The position numbers were made by a program, and so were the translations under genes. Below are positions 1 through 12,300 of a stretch of 64,000 bases of DNA, in pieces (position 1 is the stretch's first letter; each line of letters opens with the position of its first letter). The stretch comes from Archilochus colubris. Its lineage: Eukaryota > Chordata > Aves > Apodiformes > Trochilidae. The DNA is taken from NCBI GenBank assembly GCA_023079485.1, contig CM041090.1, forward strand, positions 7,996,519 to 8,060,518, in the 5' to 3' direction. The notes beneath the pieces were generated by a model. It ran no database searches and was not told the origin of the DNA. It saw only the letters and a list, made by a program, of their open reading frames with translations.

Positions 1-2212
1 CAACTGCTTAACACAACCAAGATGACAATTTAGTTTTCCCTAGAGCTGTAACGACTCCTCCCTTAAACTGGTGCCAAAATTGAAAGACAGAAACATCTCC
101 AGGCATGAATGAAAAGTAGTGAGATACTATTCAGAAGGAAGAGGATCTAAACTGACAAGAATAATTCTGGTACAAGTTAAGGGTAATTTCAGATCTGAAA
201 TAAGAAGTATAGAATAGAGCTCAGTAGTACTCAAGAATATTTTCAACTTTAAATGGTGGAAACCTGGTGTCTTTGCATGTTGAGGACTCTGAAAGACTGA
301 GACTGCAGCAGTGTCAGACGATGTTCTGGTTCCTACAGGACTGATGCATTTCAGGAGCTGATGCAGTTCTACACCATAGATGAACACCATTAGGTCTCTG
401 CCTTCAGACCAGCATTTTCAAAGGCTTGGTTAATCACTGTTGTTGATGTTTCAGGATGTGTTTGAAACTGCACATAATCTCAAAGGAAGACAAGGCTAGC
501 AAACATATTTTCTGTCTTTCAGCAACAGGAACAAATCTTCCCAAACCCCCAGTCCAGCTCTGACATTGTCTTGACAGAAGCTGCTGATTTCAGACTCCTG
601 CCTCCTTCACACTACCATAGTGAGTCAGGAAATGTGTACTCAAGTATCGTTCTTCAGACCTCCCTAAAGAATGGGGTTTTTAAAATCTGTTTCAAAGGGA
701 TTCAATAGGATTGAGAAGGTTAGTGGATTTTACATGAAAGAAAACCAGCAATTCTTGACAAAATATTTCAACCTGGCTATTTGAATAAGAAAAAAACTTA
801 CTTAGCTAAAAAAGCTAAGGAAGAATAATGGCACTTTGAAAAGTACCATGTGCAACTTCATAATAATTAGGCATTCATGAGCAACTGTTCCAAATTAAAA
901 CAGTGTGAATCCAACCACTGGTGGGTGCAAAGCCACAAACTAATAGATAAGAGCATGGGACAGACAAAATTAATTTTAAACAATCTCTTATAATTTATAA
1001 TATTATACTATCATTTTTGTAACATTTAAAAAAAAAAAAAAAAACAAGCCAAAAACCCAAACCCACCCCATGATGGGCTGTGGAAACGATATGTCACACA
1101 CAAGCCAGGAAACTACTGTATGAATAGAGACCTGATTTACACATACTGTAACATAATTATGAATTTAAGGACCATCCCTTAAAATTACAGAAAAGGGTGG
1201 AAGCTTTCTGAGACAAAAACAATTTTGAGAAGATATTTAGTGTTGCTTTTTTTTTTTCCTTAGTTATTTTTAAGAGACTCTGTATCCTGATTGAGTGGTC
1301 AGTATGTATTTTTCCCCTCTCGCACACCATCAGTGATCTTGTATCACTGTGAATAGAGAGCATTATTCCTCCTCACTCAATCATCTGTGCCTAACAACTG
1401 CTCCAGTGGCTGAAGGTGTGTTTGGCAGCCTGCTTCTTCTCTCACACCAGTAACAAAGCTGCTTCAGAAAAAGCTGAGCTGGCATCAGTGCTGGGGATGC
1501 TGAAAAGCAGAGAGGTCTCCAGTTCACAGTTCAGAGGCTGCACTTAACAGTGCTAACATTCATGGCTTTAGAGACCTGGATCATGGCAAACAGGAAGGAG
1601 AGACACTGAGTAAGCAGGAGATGGCCTGAAGCTCATTATTTTCTGACATAACTGCACTTTAAGTTTAGAAGCATGGCACATAGAACTTTTTTTTTATTAT
1701 TTCTTATAAATATTCACCAATACTTGAGTATTTCAGGGACCACCCCATTCTGATGGATGCACATATACCTCCTATTTATACCTTACCTGACTTCAACCAA
1801 CCAACCTTGTGTAGATAGATATTTTTTGTATGATTATTTGGTAGAGAAAACAATTCTTATTTTAATCAGTGATTTTGGCAATTGCTATTGCTGCAGCATA
1901 AAATGAGATTACAAAAGCCTTTGTTTTCCTAAATGCTGTGTGTATGTAAAAAGATGGGAGATACTGTGAGATTTCCTCGTTCTTAATAAAATGCAGTTAT
2001 CATGAATAAAACTGTATTATGCTCAGAATGAAAGAAACTATTTTAAAACCAAAAGAGTTTTGATATAAACAAAAAAATGGACAAATGTGTCTGATTTCCA
2101 GGTACATAGCTGGTGCAAACCTACCCTATTCTGATTCCTTGTTTCTCTCTGCTGATCCTTTGATGTGGATGACTGAAGTGTACTACCATGGGCACAGGAT
2201 AGCCACAGACAC
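1..2212. other. intergenic, no gene recognised
   Basis: No exon with family similarity and good splice sites was found on either strand. The stretch is AT-rich with a poly-A run near 1028-1044. Two AATAAA-type signals on the plus strand near 1985 and 2004 could be the 3' end of an upstream plus-strand gene. In human the neighbour here is PLEKHH1, but no coding sequence from it is visible, so this is only a possibility. Confidence 0.4.
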
Positions 2213-2812
2213 AGTCATAGAATGGTTTGGGTTGGAAGGAACCTTAGAGATCACCCAGTTCCAACCCCCCTGTATGGGCAGGGACACCTCCCACCAGACC
2301 AGGTTGCTCACAGCCCCATCCAGCCTGGCCCTGAACGCTTGCAGGGAGGGGCAGCCACAACTTCCTCGGGCAACCTGTGCCAGTGTCTCACCACCCTCAC
2401 TGTGAAGAATTTCCTCCTAGTATCTAAATCTACCCTCTTCCAGTTTGGAACTGGTAACCCTCATCCTGTCATTACATGCCCTTGTAAAAAGTCCCTCCCC
2501 AGCTTTCCTGCAGGCCCCTTCAGGCACTGGAAGGCTGCTTTAAAGGTCTACTGGGAGCCTTCTCCAGGCTGAACAACCTCAACTCTCTCAGTCTGTCTTC
2601 ATAGCAGAGCTGCTCCAGCTCTCTAATGATCTTCATGGCCCTCCCCTGGACTTGCTCCAACAGCTCCATGTCCTTCTTCTGTTGGGAACACCAAAACTGG
2701 ACACAGTACTCCAGGTGGGGCCTCATGAGGGCAGAGTAGATGGGGAGAATCACTGGCCTGCTGGCCAGGCTTCTTTTGATACAGCCTAGGGTATGGCTGG
2801 CTTTCAAACGAT
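2213..2812 (-). mobile_element. CR1 LINE 3' fragment
   Basis: The CR1 3' end lies at the low coordinate, where the plus strand reads TCATAGAATGGTTTGGGTTGG. Moving up, the minus strand encodes the C-terminal end of CR1 ORF2 at about 2520-2807 (residues reading [19 protein letters not shown], followed by an RLRELRLFSLEK motif). The copy is 5'-truncated and carries in-frame breaks, so it is inactive. This is a standard avian retroposon. Confidence 0.92.
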
Positions 2813-4569
2813 GGCTAAAACAATCTTCCAGACTTCCTCCTCTGACACAGCCACTTGGTCAGTTCTTCAGTGCATGTTCTCAGGACTTCATGGGATTTTT
2901 GTAGCATAGTCAATGTTCCCACCACACTCTAAAGCTCAAACACTCTGTCCACTCTGCTGAGACACAGTTTATTTTCTGATGTGTTCTCCCCACTGCTTAG
3001 CAAATCCTCCTGCTGCTATAGGGCTCCTCTTGAGCCCTTGAGCCTTGACCACTTCTCCCCCCCCCATGAAGGAACAACCTGGATGAACATTTTGAACTGA
3101 ACTCCCCCATTCTCAGACAAAGCACCTTGGCTGTAGCATTCACATGGTCATGCTTCCAGGGCTGTTAACAGCCAGCTTCTGATCCACCCTTCCCAGTTAT
3201 GCCTGGACTTGCATCAGGGAGCAGCTTTACTTACTTCAGAGACCCATCAACTTGCATTAGAGCAGCATTTAAATTAAAAATCTGGCCAACCCCAACATTT
3301 AAAGTATTTATGAGAAATAAAACCATTAAAAAAAAAAAAAATCTAGACAATGTTATGCCAAAGCCAGCAGCACATCCCCAAAAGTCTGCCTTGGCCAACC
3401 AAAATATTTCCTGTGACATGAACTAACCTGTGACTTCCAAACTTCACAGCACCACAGAAAAACCCCCACTTCATCTCTACCATATTGATGATGGTGTGTT
3501 GCCATCAGGTTTTAAGTACAGATTATATAAATGACTGTAGTACAGCACTGTATGCAATGAAGCATGACCCCTTGGCTCCTGCCAATTGGCTGGTTTAGCT
3601 CATTTTGATATTTTAATTGTCTCAGTTACATTGCTAAGGAAAAAAAAAAAGAGAGAGAGAAAAAAGTTTAAAGTTACAGTAACTTTTAGCTCTTCAACAA
3701 AGAAGAATTTCCCAAACTTAAGTTACTCCCAAGAGCACAGCTCAATAAAAATTTATTCATAGTCATTACCATAATTTTCAACAACACATTTTCCTCATAT
3801 TCCCTGAGGAACTGATGTGGCCTTTTTAATGCAACATCTTTTCCATGTCCTGTGTCATCATGCCCCTTCCCCATTCAGAAATGGGTCCACATTTTCTCTG
3901 TTTTCCTTTTGCTACTCAAGTGCCAACATGAGCCCTTCTTGTTGCCTTTGATATCCTTCAGTGGGCTTTGTCTTTCCTCACCACAGTGTTGCTATATTCC
4001 TCCCATGTCACCTGTCCCTGCTTCCAGCTTCTGGGTATTTCCTTTTTGTGTTTGAGTTCTGACAGGAGCAACTTATTCATCCACACAGGCATCCTGGCAT
4101 TTTCCTTGACTTCTTGCTCATTGGGATGGACTGTTCTTGAGCTTGGAGGAGGTGATCTTTGAATATACACCAGCTTTCTTGGATCCCTCTTCCCTCTAGG
4201 TTTCCATCCCATGGGACTCTTTTGAGCAGATCCATGAAGAAGCCAAAACTGCTCTTCTAAGTTTACTTCATTAAACGTCATTAAATGCAACAGTATATTT
4301 TAATTTGTTACTTTTTTCTGAAATTCTCCTGTGGACTAGAAAGTTACCACCCTACCCTCAGTTTTGGTATTTAGAGTGGTGTATTATTTAAATAAATAAT
4401 CTTTTAAAAAGCCAAATTGAAACAAAGAAAATGCACATTTTTTGGCAGTTTGTCCAAGGTTACATTTTGAGTTTATCAGAACTTTCAGACCCACAAAAGA
4501 GTAAACGTTTGATGCATTTTTTTTTTTTCTTCCTTTGCTCTATTTCCCCATTATTCTTCTCTGGAGAGG
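2813..4569. other. intergenic, no gene recognised
   Basis: Nothing coding was recognised between the CR1 fragment and the LTR-like repeat. There are A-rich and GA-rich simple stretches (around 3329-3342 and 3640-3665). Minus-strand polyadenylation-like signals are present (TTTATT on the plus strand near 3753, TTTAAT near 4296). These could end a long PIGH 3' UTR, but that cannot be settled from sequence alone. Confidence 0.35.
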
Positions 4570-5365
4570 TGTTCTGGGCTGATGTGGTGCCGGTTTTGAA
4601 GAGCTGGTGGTGAGGGGGGCAGGGATGCCCTCCGTGAGAAGCTGTTGAAAGCTCTCTCGGCTCCGAAATGTCCGTCCCCGCCTCAGGCCATCAGGGACAA
4701 TGGATGTGCCTCTGCCATTAGCATATTAAATAAGTGGAAAAACCCAGTGATAAAGAGCTCAGAGCAGAGATGGGGAGGAGAGAGCAACACCAGAGGGGAG
4801 CAGCAGCGGAGCAGAGAGATGAAGGCAGGTGAGGAAGGAGAGGGAGAAGGTGCCCTGAACAGAAGTGCCGCTGCATCCGGCGCTGAGACCGCTCCCTGTT
4901 CCCCTGGAACCCATGGAGGATCCCATTGGAGCAGGTGTGGATCTGCAGCCATGGAGGACCCCATGCCAGGGGAGGTGAGCACTCCCCAAGCAGCCCGTGG
5001 CTCTGTGGGCTGGAGCAGCTTGCTCCTGTAGGACTGTCCCTGGCAGGAGGGACTCAGGTTGGAGGAGTTCGTGAAGGACTCTGTCCTACGGGAGGAACCC
5101 CAAATTGAAGCAGGGAAGACTGAGTAATGCTTCTCCCTGAGGAGGAAGGAGCAGCAGAGAACAACCTGTGATGTCCGGGCTGTAATCCCGCTCCCTGTCC
5201 CCTGTGCTGCTGGGGGGCGGGGGGGCAGAGGTACCGGGAACAAAGTGATTTGGGCCCGGGAAGAAGGGAGAGGTGGGGAAAAGGATTTAAGCGCTGGTCT
5301 GTGTTTTCTCTTTGCCCTGTTTTGATTTGCCGTGTGTCTCTCCGCAAGTCCTGCTGTCTTGGGTT
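4570..5365 (+). mobile_element. ERV/LTR-like avian interspersed repeat
   Basis: A GC-rich block of about 0.8 kb sits in otherwise AT-rich sequence. It reads GTGCCGGTTTTGAAGAGCTG at the left and has a purine-rich middle with several ATGGAGGACCC-like motifs. Its right part contains GGGAAGACTGAGTAATGC and GAAGAAGGGAGAGGTGGGG. It resembles a moderately repetitive endogenous-retrovirus-derived element I associate with bird genomes; the family name was not verified. Long ORFs on both strands through it look like composition effects and were not called. Its right end lies within a few bases of the PIGH stop codon, so in the PIGH transcript it would be read antisense as 3' UTR. Confidence 0.5.
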
Positions 5366-5369
5366 TTTT

Positions 5370-8300
5370 TTACTCTTTTGTATCACTCGATTGTGGAGCT
5401 GTCTTCTTCTGCTCCAGGATTTCTTGACAGCTTTTGTACACTTCTATCAAGCAGTCCAGACGTGGCTTGGAGCTCTACAATTCAAGTCAAACAAGAGAAT
5501 GAGGCTCTGAACTGGCTTCAAAGGAGCTGGAAAGTGCTAACTTTCCACTAGTGCCATTTGTTAGGCAAAGAAAGAAACCATGGAGATGACTGAAGTGAAG
5601 CTGACAATCAGAAGCAGATAGGTAGGAGGAATGCAACAAAAAGGTATTTAGTTATCTTTCTCACATTAAGTTAATGGAGAACAGATTTCCTTTTTACATG
5701 TTCATTGAGAAACAATTCAGAAAACTCCAGGTGTTTGATGTAAGCTGGTGATACAGGAATGCAAAGCTATTCCATAAGCTGTACCTGCTCTGTGAAAAAA
5801 AATGCCAGTCCCTAATGCTGTCAGGTCAAAACACGCAGCACCCTTCTGCTGTTTGCCTGAGTCAACAAAGCAGTTCTCCTCTTTCTCTGCTCCTGTTGCA
5901 CATTGACAGCATGGAAGAAAATCCACACCTTCCAACCCATCAGCTCTCCATGAGGCTGTACCTCCTCTAGAGGCCTACCAAAGTGCATATTTCTGTACAC
6001 CATCCTAGCTGACCTCCACTCTACCTTCAGGACAGGGAATTTAGACACCTGACCCTTGGCTCTGCTAGTACTGTCAACAAAAGGACAACAAAAGGTTAAC
6101 TGAAAGCATCAATTAATTTCACACAAACAGCAAACAATGGTCAAAGTATAATATTTTTCCACCACCTAACCTAGATGAGATTAAAACCAGCAAGGAGATG
6201 AAAGTTTCCCAGTCCCACAGTTCTTATGGTCCCATGACTTTTGAGCTCCTAGAACAGCATTACTGTGTAAAGTCCACCAAACAACTCTCCTTGTAAGTGT
6301 TCTTTAAGGGAACATTAGGTCAGTTCAGCACAGAAGTGCTCCTGGGCCCAGTGATGCAGTAAATTGTATTTTTGAAGGCTGACATAACTTAGAGGAACCC
6401 GGTAAAGGAGACAATTTATTTAAAGGAGACAATAAATTTACTAATTACCACACCTTCAAAACTAAGTAGCATACTAACTTATACATGCAAGTGAGAATTA
6501 CTGAGAGGTAATGAATTTCTGTGCCTCTTTCTGTGCCTCCCTTGCTGGTGGAATCAAGTCTACCAATGCTCAGATATTTCCATGGAAATAAAACTCTCCA
6601 AAGTTGCACTATGGGAAACAAAAATAAACTACACTAATGCCTTGCAGCCTCTACGAAGCTGGAAGGAGCAGGTATAACTAAAACCAGGTTCCTGAGTGCA
6701 GCCAGGATTACATGTTCACTTCCAGCAAATCCTTTCTTTCCCCCCCTTGACTTTGTGTGACATATTTAATTTATATTACTGTTAGTAGATGTCTTTACAA
6801 TTGTGGAACTAAGTTAGCAGCAAGTATCAGTGGAATAGTCTATTTATACCTAGAGGTATTTAGCAGAAGATTGACTGTGTCCAGTCATAAACTGGATGTG
6901 GACTCCAAACTGACAGTCACCAACATCAGGTGAATTAAGAAGGACAGAGAGGGCTGTAAGCCTCAGCAGTCTTATGATATGAGGCACTCTGCACTGCTTA
7001 CCACCACTCAAGGACCAGGGCATTGCTGTGTTAGGCACAAAGAGTATCCATTCCCAAAATGGCATTATGAACAGGTTAGGAAAATAAGAGAAAGGGGAGA
7101 TAGGATGACACTGAAGCAAAGAAGTTATTTTACATTAAGCAAATTGCTTACAGCTTGTACTGTGATCTTTGTCAAGGAGTGAGACAGGGGAAGTCATCTA
7201 AATGCCAAAGAGGCTTTTATGAGCTTTTTTGGCACACAGAGCTGAGAGAAAAATCAACTTCAGCACAGTGGTGCAGTTATGATGGTAACACAGAGCATGA
7301 GATGACACAGAGGGCTATATGAATCCTCAGAGTATCCTACATGAGCCAAAGACTTCTACTTCATGCAGGCTCCTGGTTGGGTCACACAGCTTCCTATTCT
7401 TTGTATGAAGAGCAAATGAAAAAAACCACCCCTAGCACGTAATTCAGCAAGAATTCTCATACCACCCATCCTACAATAATGTAAGACCCAACTTGAAGGC
7501 CCAGTAAGGGAGAGGCAACTGTAATCAGAACCTGTAGTGGAATAAAGATACACTTGGACAAATGGAACACACACACACAGGATGGAGTTCTGGATTTCTC
7601 CACCATCTAGTCAAACTCACCTGAAAGAGTGGCACAACCTCAGATATTCCCTGAGGATCTCCAGGGTCCTGGAGGAGGATGCATAGGTAGTAGATAACTT
7701 TTTGCTGCAAGACAAAATCACCGGGGTTTGAAAATGCTATGAAAATGCCTGCAGTTATCACAGGAACAGGATCTGTTTAAACTGACTGGGCTGTAGGCAA
7801 ATCACCTCAGGCCACAGTCATGTCTACAAATTTGTATCTATAGCATTCCTCCCTTCACACACATTAAAGGAAAAAACTTAATTTTTTTTTTCTAGTAACT
7901 TTGTCACCTGAAAAGAACCACAGGTGCTGGAAGGGTGAAGTCTTCTTTGCTACAGGAGCTTTGCAGAAAACCCCAGAACTTGAAAAAATCATCTCTTCTA
8001 TTGTCTTTCTTCTTATCCCTGCCTTGACTATGTACAGAGTTTGGCATCAGGATTTTGAAGAAAGAGTACAACACAAAGAACTAACACCACTAGCTCAGCG
8101 TTAGTGGCATTATCTATGGGATGGATTTGCCTTTCTGAGGTGATTTGCTTGGCTTAAGTTCTCCTTTAAAGGTGAGAAAACAGGAAAATAAAAAGAGAAA
8201 TATGAAACAGATGTCAGTGAACCTCTGCTGCATTTAAGCTCTCTGGTAAGTCACACTCATGAAAACACACTGGATGTGAGCCCCCAGATACACAAGACAA

Positions 8301-10428
8301 GAGACTGCATGATTACCATGTGGATGGCTTCGTTGATAACCACATCCTTAACTCGACTCATCTCAATGAAGGTTGTGCTCTCTTTCCCTGAAGCATAGGA
8401 TGAAGTCACCTGAATCCCGAGTGAGCCAATGACCAGCAGGGATTCCTGGTCAATTTTCACAAAGTGCAGGTATATGATCAGGCCAATTAGTGTGATGAAG
8501 ATAGCAGCAGAAAGCACCAGACTATTCTGTAACACAAGCCAAGGAAAAACAGAGCTCTGGTCTTAAAATTAATTGAACCCAACTTTAGACAAAGAATATT
8601 GCACAATAAATCATTATATTTAAGCTACAGTTATGAGGCAATTTTACTTAAATGGAATCCTCTTATTCACCTCTTTTTATCATATGTGTAATGAGATTTA
8701 AAAAACACTGGTGGTTTTCTTCTTACATACTGCAAGTCTAAATTTGTTCAAACCCCACCTCTCTTCCTGCCTTTAACACCACTCCAGAGAGCATTTGTTT
8801 TCTCCCATGCTTTGCCTAAGGACAAATATCTTTTGCATGCTGCACTCTTGGGACCGCTGTTACATAAAATAATATATAACTGATGAAAGTCAGTAATAAA
8901 TCCTAGAGGTCTGCAAACCACAACCTACTTATGTAACATTTTAGAGAGCTCCAGGCCAGGCACCCATACATCAGAAGCATAACTGACCCTTCCCAAAGCA
9001 CCAGAACTCCATGGGCTACCACTCAAGCTGGGCTTGCACCACCATTTGAGGTAAAGAAGACATGGGCACAGTCAAACAGAAAGGATACAGGACTTCTCTG
9101 AAATTCTGTTATCACAGAAAAAATCCAAAACAGTAACAGTGCTAAATTACAGACACTGGGATCCACAAAAAGAGAAACTTCTAGATCTGGTTTCCTGGCA
9201 GAAAGGAAGGACTGAAGTCACTTGCACATGACTGCATGAGCAGTCTATGGTCTAAAACCAAGGAGGAAGACAGTGGTAACCTCTGTCTGGAGTGTATGCT
9301 TTTGTAACAATAAAATTTAAACACAGATTCCTTTCATCTACAAGAATGTGAACCATCTTTTTGGATCAGAAACCTGTCAACTGAGTCATGTCACAATCTC
9401 TGTTTTCATTCCCTGGGAAAGATTGCTGATAAAAATTAAGCGCAACAGCCATAGTGTTGGTCTTGATGACCAGTGGTTCTTCAGTCAAGCTATTTACTTT
9501 AATCTGGAGACAACAGATCTGGATCTAGAGGCTGGTCCTTTTCTGCAAGTGCGGGTCAAAAATAAGACCACTAAGTTAATACTTGTGGATTTTTCAGCAG
9601 CTTTTAAATTTGCACTGCCAAGGTCGTACTGCCTCAGATGAAACGTGAAGCAAGTAGATGCTATTCACAGCGCAGTGCTCTCTGAGTCACTCAGCAACAT
9701 CCCTTTGGGGATTAGCAGTCACTCACCTTCTTCAATATATCCCTTATTCCAAATTCCTGCAGTTCATCTCCCCAAGTAAACATCTGTTACTTGGAATCAG
9801 AAGAATGCATTAGGCATCCCTCAACACCCATATTCAACACCCAACACATCTATCCTATTCAGCAAGAGGCTGCAAACCAACAGAGGCATCCTAGAACCCA
9901 ACCCCAGGCCACAGCCTGTGGACTCTTAGCCCCTGCTTAGCACAACTCTCCTTTTCACCATGTAATGTTCACGACCCATCGCATTCTGGAGCGTGGAGGA
10001 GGCCCAGGATACACGGGCACCGCCTTCCCACCGGCTGTGGCCACCTTGTTTGGCCCACCTAATCCACGCCCCTAGAGCAGGTCGGCAAGGACCGCGTAGC
10101 TCCCTCCGGAGCCGCTCACAGCCCCCGCTTGCCCCCTGGTATTGCCGCGGAACACAGCCTGACGGGCACGGCGACTGGAGCCGCGGAGAGGTGTGAGGGG
10201 CGGCGGGAAGGGGCGAGTCCGGCGGGCCGAGGGGCGGGGGGTGTCGGGTACCTCGCTGAGCACGAAGAGCCCGTAAGCCGCCAGCCAGACGGCGGAGGTG
10301 GCGGCGCTGAGGGAACGGAGCTGCAGCCGGGGGCAGCGCACAGACAGCTCCCGGCAGGAGGCGCTGTGCTGGCGGCGCCGCAGCGCGATGGGCGCCCCCG
10401 AAGCCGAGCGGTACCGCCGCTCCTCCAT
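5370..10428 (-). CDS. PIGH: PIGH, GPI N-acetylglucosaminyltransferase subunit H
   Basis: Subunit of the ER-membrane GPI-GnT complex (with PIGA, PIGC, PIGP, PIGQ, PIGY, DPM2), which adds GlcNAc to phosphatidylinositol in the first step of GPI-anchor synthesis. Four coding exons on the minus strand: 10428-10252, 8526-8317, 7704-7621 and 5474-5370 (stop TAA). All introns are GT-AG and in phase 0. They give 59+70+28+34 = 191 aa; human PIGH is 188. Recognisable blocks are WLAAYGLFVL (about 48-57), a second hydrophobic stretch (about 62-81), then HFVKIDQESLL and SSYASGKESTTFIEM in exon 2, KVIYYLCILL in exon 3 and KPRLDCLIEVYKSCQEIL in exon 4. The two hydrophobic stretches fit the membrane hairpin of the family. 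The start is the only in-frame ATG upstream of the conserved body. It lies in copy 1 of a 33-bp tandem repeat. A CpG island covers exon 1. Confidence 0.95.
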
Positions 10429-10900
10429 GCCGCCCCCCGAGCGGTACCGCCGCTCCTCTATCCCGCCCCCTGCGCGGTACCGCCGCTTCTCCACGCCGCT
10501 CCCAGAACCGCCGCGCAGCGGCCCAACCCCCTCGGGTGCTCGGGCCGGGCCGCACAGCCACACGCTTCCGGCGCTCCGTTCGCTCGCCGCGGGAAGGGTG
10601 GGTGCTGCGGCGGGGGGCGGGCGTCTCGCCGCTTCGCTCCCCGCCCTCCACACACGGTCACGGGGGGTCTGGGAGCCCCGTCCGACCTACGCGGAGGGCA
10701 GCGCGAAGCCCCCGCGGGGCGGCGGGCGGGGCGGCGGCTGCCGGGCGGGGTGAGCGCGGCCGAGCGGGAGGAGTCTCGGCGGAGGTGAGGCGGGGGGAGC
10801 TCCGGTCCGGAAGCAGGGGTGTCACCCCGGGGCAAATGGCGTCTGACCCGCAGCACCCCGTGCCGTGGCCCCGCTCTACCCCGGGCCAGTGCCACGGTGT
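10030..10900. promoter_or_regulatory. CpG island, PIGH promoter
   Basis: Dense CpG and high GC around PIGH exon 1, in sharp contrast to the AT-rich flanks. An ETS-like CCGGAAG lies near 10808. No TATA box is evident, as expected of a housekeeping promoter. The long ORFs read on both strands here are composition artefacts. Confidence 0.75.
10408..10506 (-). repeat. 33-bp tandem repeat, 3 copies, over PIGH start codon
   Basis: Three head-to-tail 33-bp units (10408-10440, 10441-10473, 10474-10506), each beginning GCGGTACCGCCGCT on the plus strand. Read on the minus strand they are in frame and encode near-identical 11-residue units containing ERRYR or KRRYR. The first codon is ATG in the unit joined to the conserved protein, ATA in the middle unit and GTG in the outer unit. 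Only one unit is therefore expected to be translated by a normal AUG start. Unit length is a multiple of three, so copy-number change would not shift frame. Confidence 0.85.
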
Positions 10901-12300
10901 TGTCTCGCTCGGTTAAACTCTCACCTTAGGCCTGATCTACATCGGGAGCTCCTGCTGTTGGCAAACGCTGGTAATTCACTGCTGGCTCCCTCTGTGCTTT
11001 TAATAACATTTGGAAACAACGCAGGTTTTAGTGATGTATGTCTCTTGCCATGATGAAAAGAGACTAGGTCTTTCCATTTGTCTTTTACCAATCCTTACTG
11101 CATTAATGTTTATTTTTGTATCTTTTATTACAAGGTCTTTGGGGGTGGTTGTTTTTCAGTAATGTTTTTTTTTCCAAAGGCTAAAGGTTTTCTGTTTCTT
11201 TGCTGTCTATGCACATCATAAATTAGAAACCTGGCTTTCTGTACAGAGACTTAATGAGTGTTTGTATTGTGTTCTCTTTAATACTTCCCAATTATTATTT
11301 TTAATGACTTACCTGGCACTGACATAAAGCTACAGCTCTGTAACTCACTTGCCCTTTGTTTTTTTTTTTATTATTCCCCCTCTCCCACAGTCCTGGAGTG
11401 TGCCCGTTAGCTTTAACTGCAGATACAATCTTCCTGTGAGCAATTCACTCCATTTTGTGGATCTCAAAAGATAAAAGGTAAGCCAGCCTGCAGAGGAAAA
11501 AATAACGGCAAAGAACTGGAGAAATGCAGGGAGAAAATGCTGTAGTCACAAAGAGAGTGCAAGAAGTTTAGAGATGGAGTGGAAGTGGAAAAAATCCAAT
11601 AAATTTAAAGCAGAGATACAGAATTTTTAAAAAGTGAAGAAATATTTGAAATTACAGGTGTGAAGGAGCTTTGGTTTGACAATTGAGATGGGGACAGGGA
11701 GAAGTAACAAAAATGAAGTAGGGTATAAAAGAAAAAGCAGTATGAAGAGCAAGAAGTGTGAGCTTCTGGAAGAGTGGTCATGGTAATTCACCTTAAGAAA
11801 AAGACATAGGAATTCACTGAGATACAGAGGTGAGGACCTGGAAATGTTAAGAGGAAAAAGCAAAAGACTGCACGGAGATGGGGTTTTTTGTCTCCAAGTC
11901 CTGCTTTAGACATGTTTGCACCTTGTCATTATCTTCCCATGAACAGTGACAGACTTTGTTTCAAACCCATAGGTAAGGCTGCACATTTGACAGGAGTCAC
12001 GTTGCCTTGACACAGAAGGGAAAGATGGGGACATTTGCTAGTTTTTCAGTAATTTCTTAATCTGTACTGTGAAAAGGAATGGTAAGAGCTTTCAGAACGT
12101 GTGTGTAATTATGTCAGGCAAAGACTCCCTAAGGTCGGGTATTCGAGGCAGGTGCTGGAGGGGTGGCTTTTTTTAATCCGTTACCAAGGTTATGAGATGA
12201 GAAGCATCACCCTAGTTTTTCTCCAGCGAAGCCAAGGAGTAGGCTTCCTGCAAGGTGGCTCTCGGGAGCTTAGTGTGGGCATCCAGAGGGCAGGGCTGAG
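10901..12300. other. intergenic between PIGH and ARG2 promoters
   Basis: AT-rich spacer between two CpG islands. It contains T-rich runs (near 11165 and 11360) and a purine-rich block at about 11480-11870. No gene, repeat family or RNA was recognised. Confidence 0.4.

Noticed and set aside
1..2080. Possible PLEKHH1 3' end
   Set aside because: Expected from human gene order, but only AATAAA hexamers and no coding sequence were seen.
4683..5243. 186-aa minus-strand ORF
   Set aside because: It runs through a repeat-like GC-rich block on the strand opposite the repeat, with no recognisable domain.
9348..9641. 97-aa plus-strand ORF in PIGH intron 1
   Set aside because: No family similarity and no splice or promoter context; length is within chance expectation.
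9926..10895. Several long overlapping ORFs on both strands
   Set aside because: They are produced by the stop-poor CpG island; only the PIGH exon 1 frame has family similarity and a proper splice donor.
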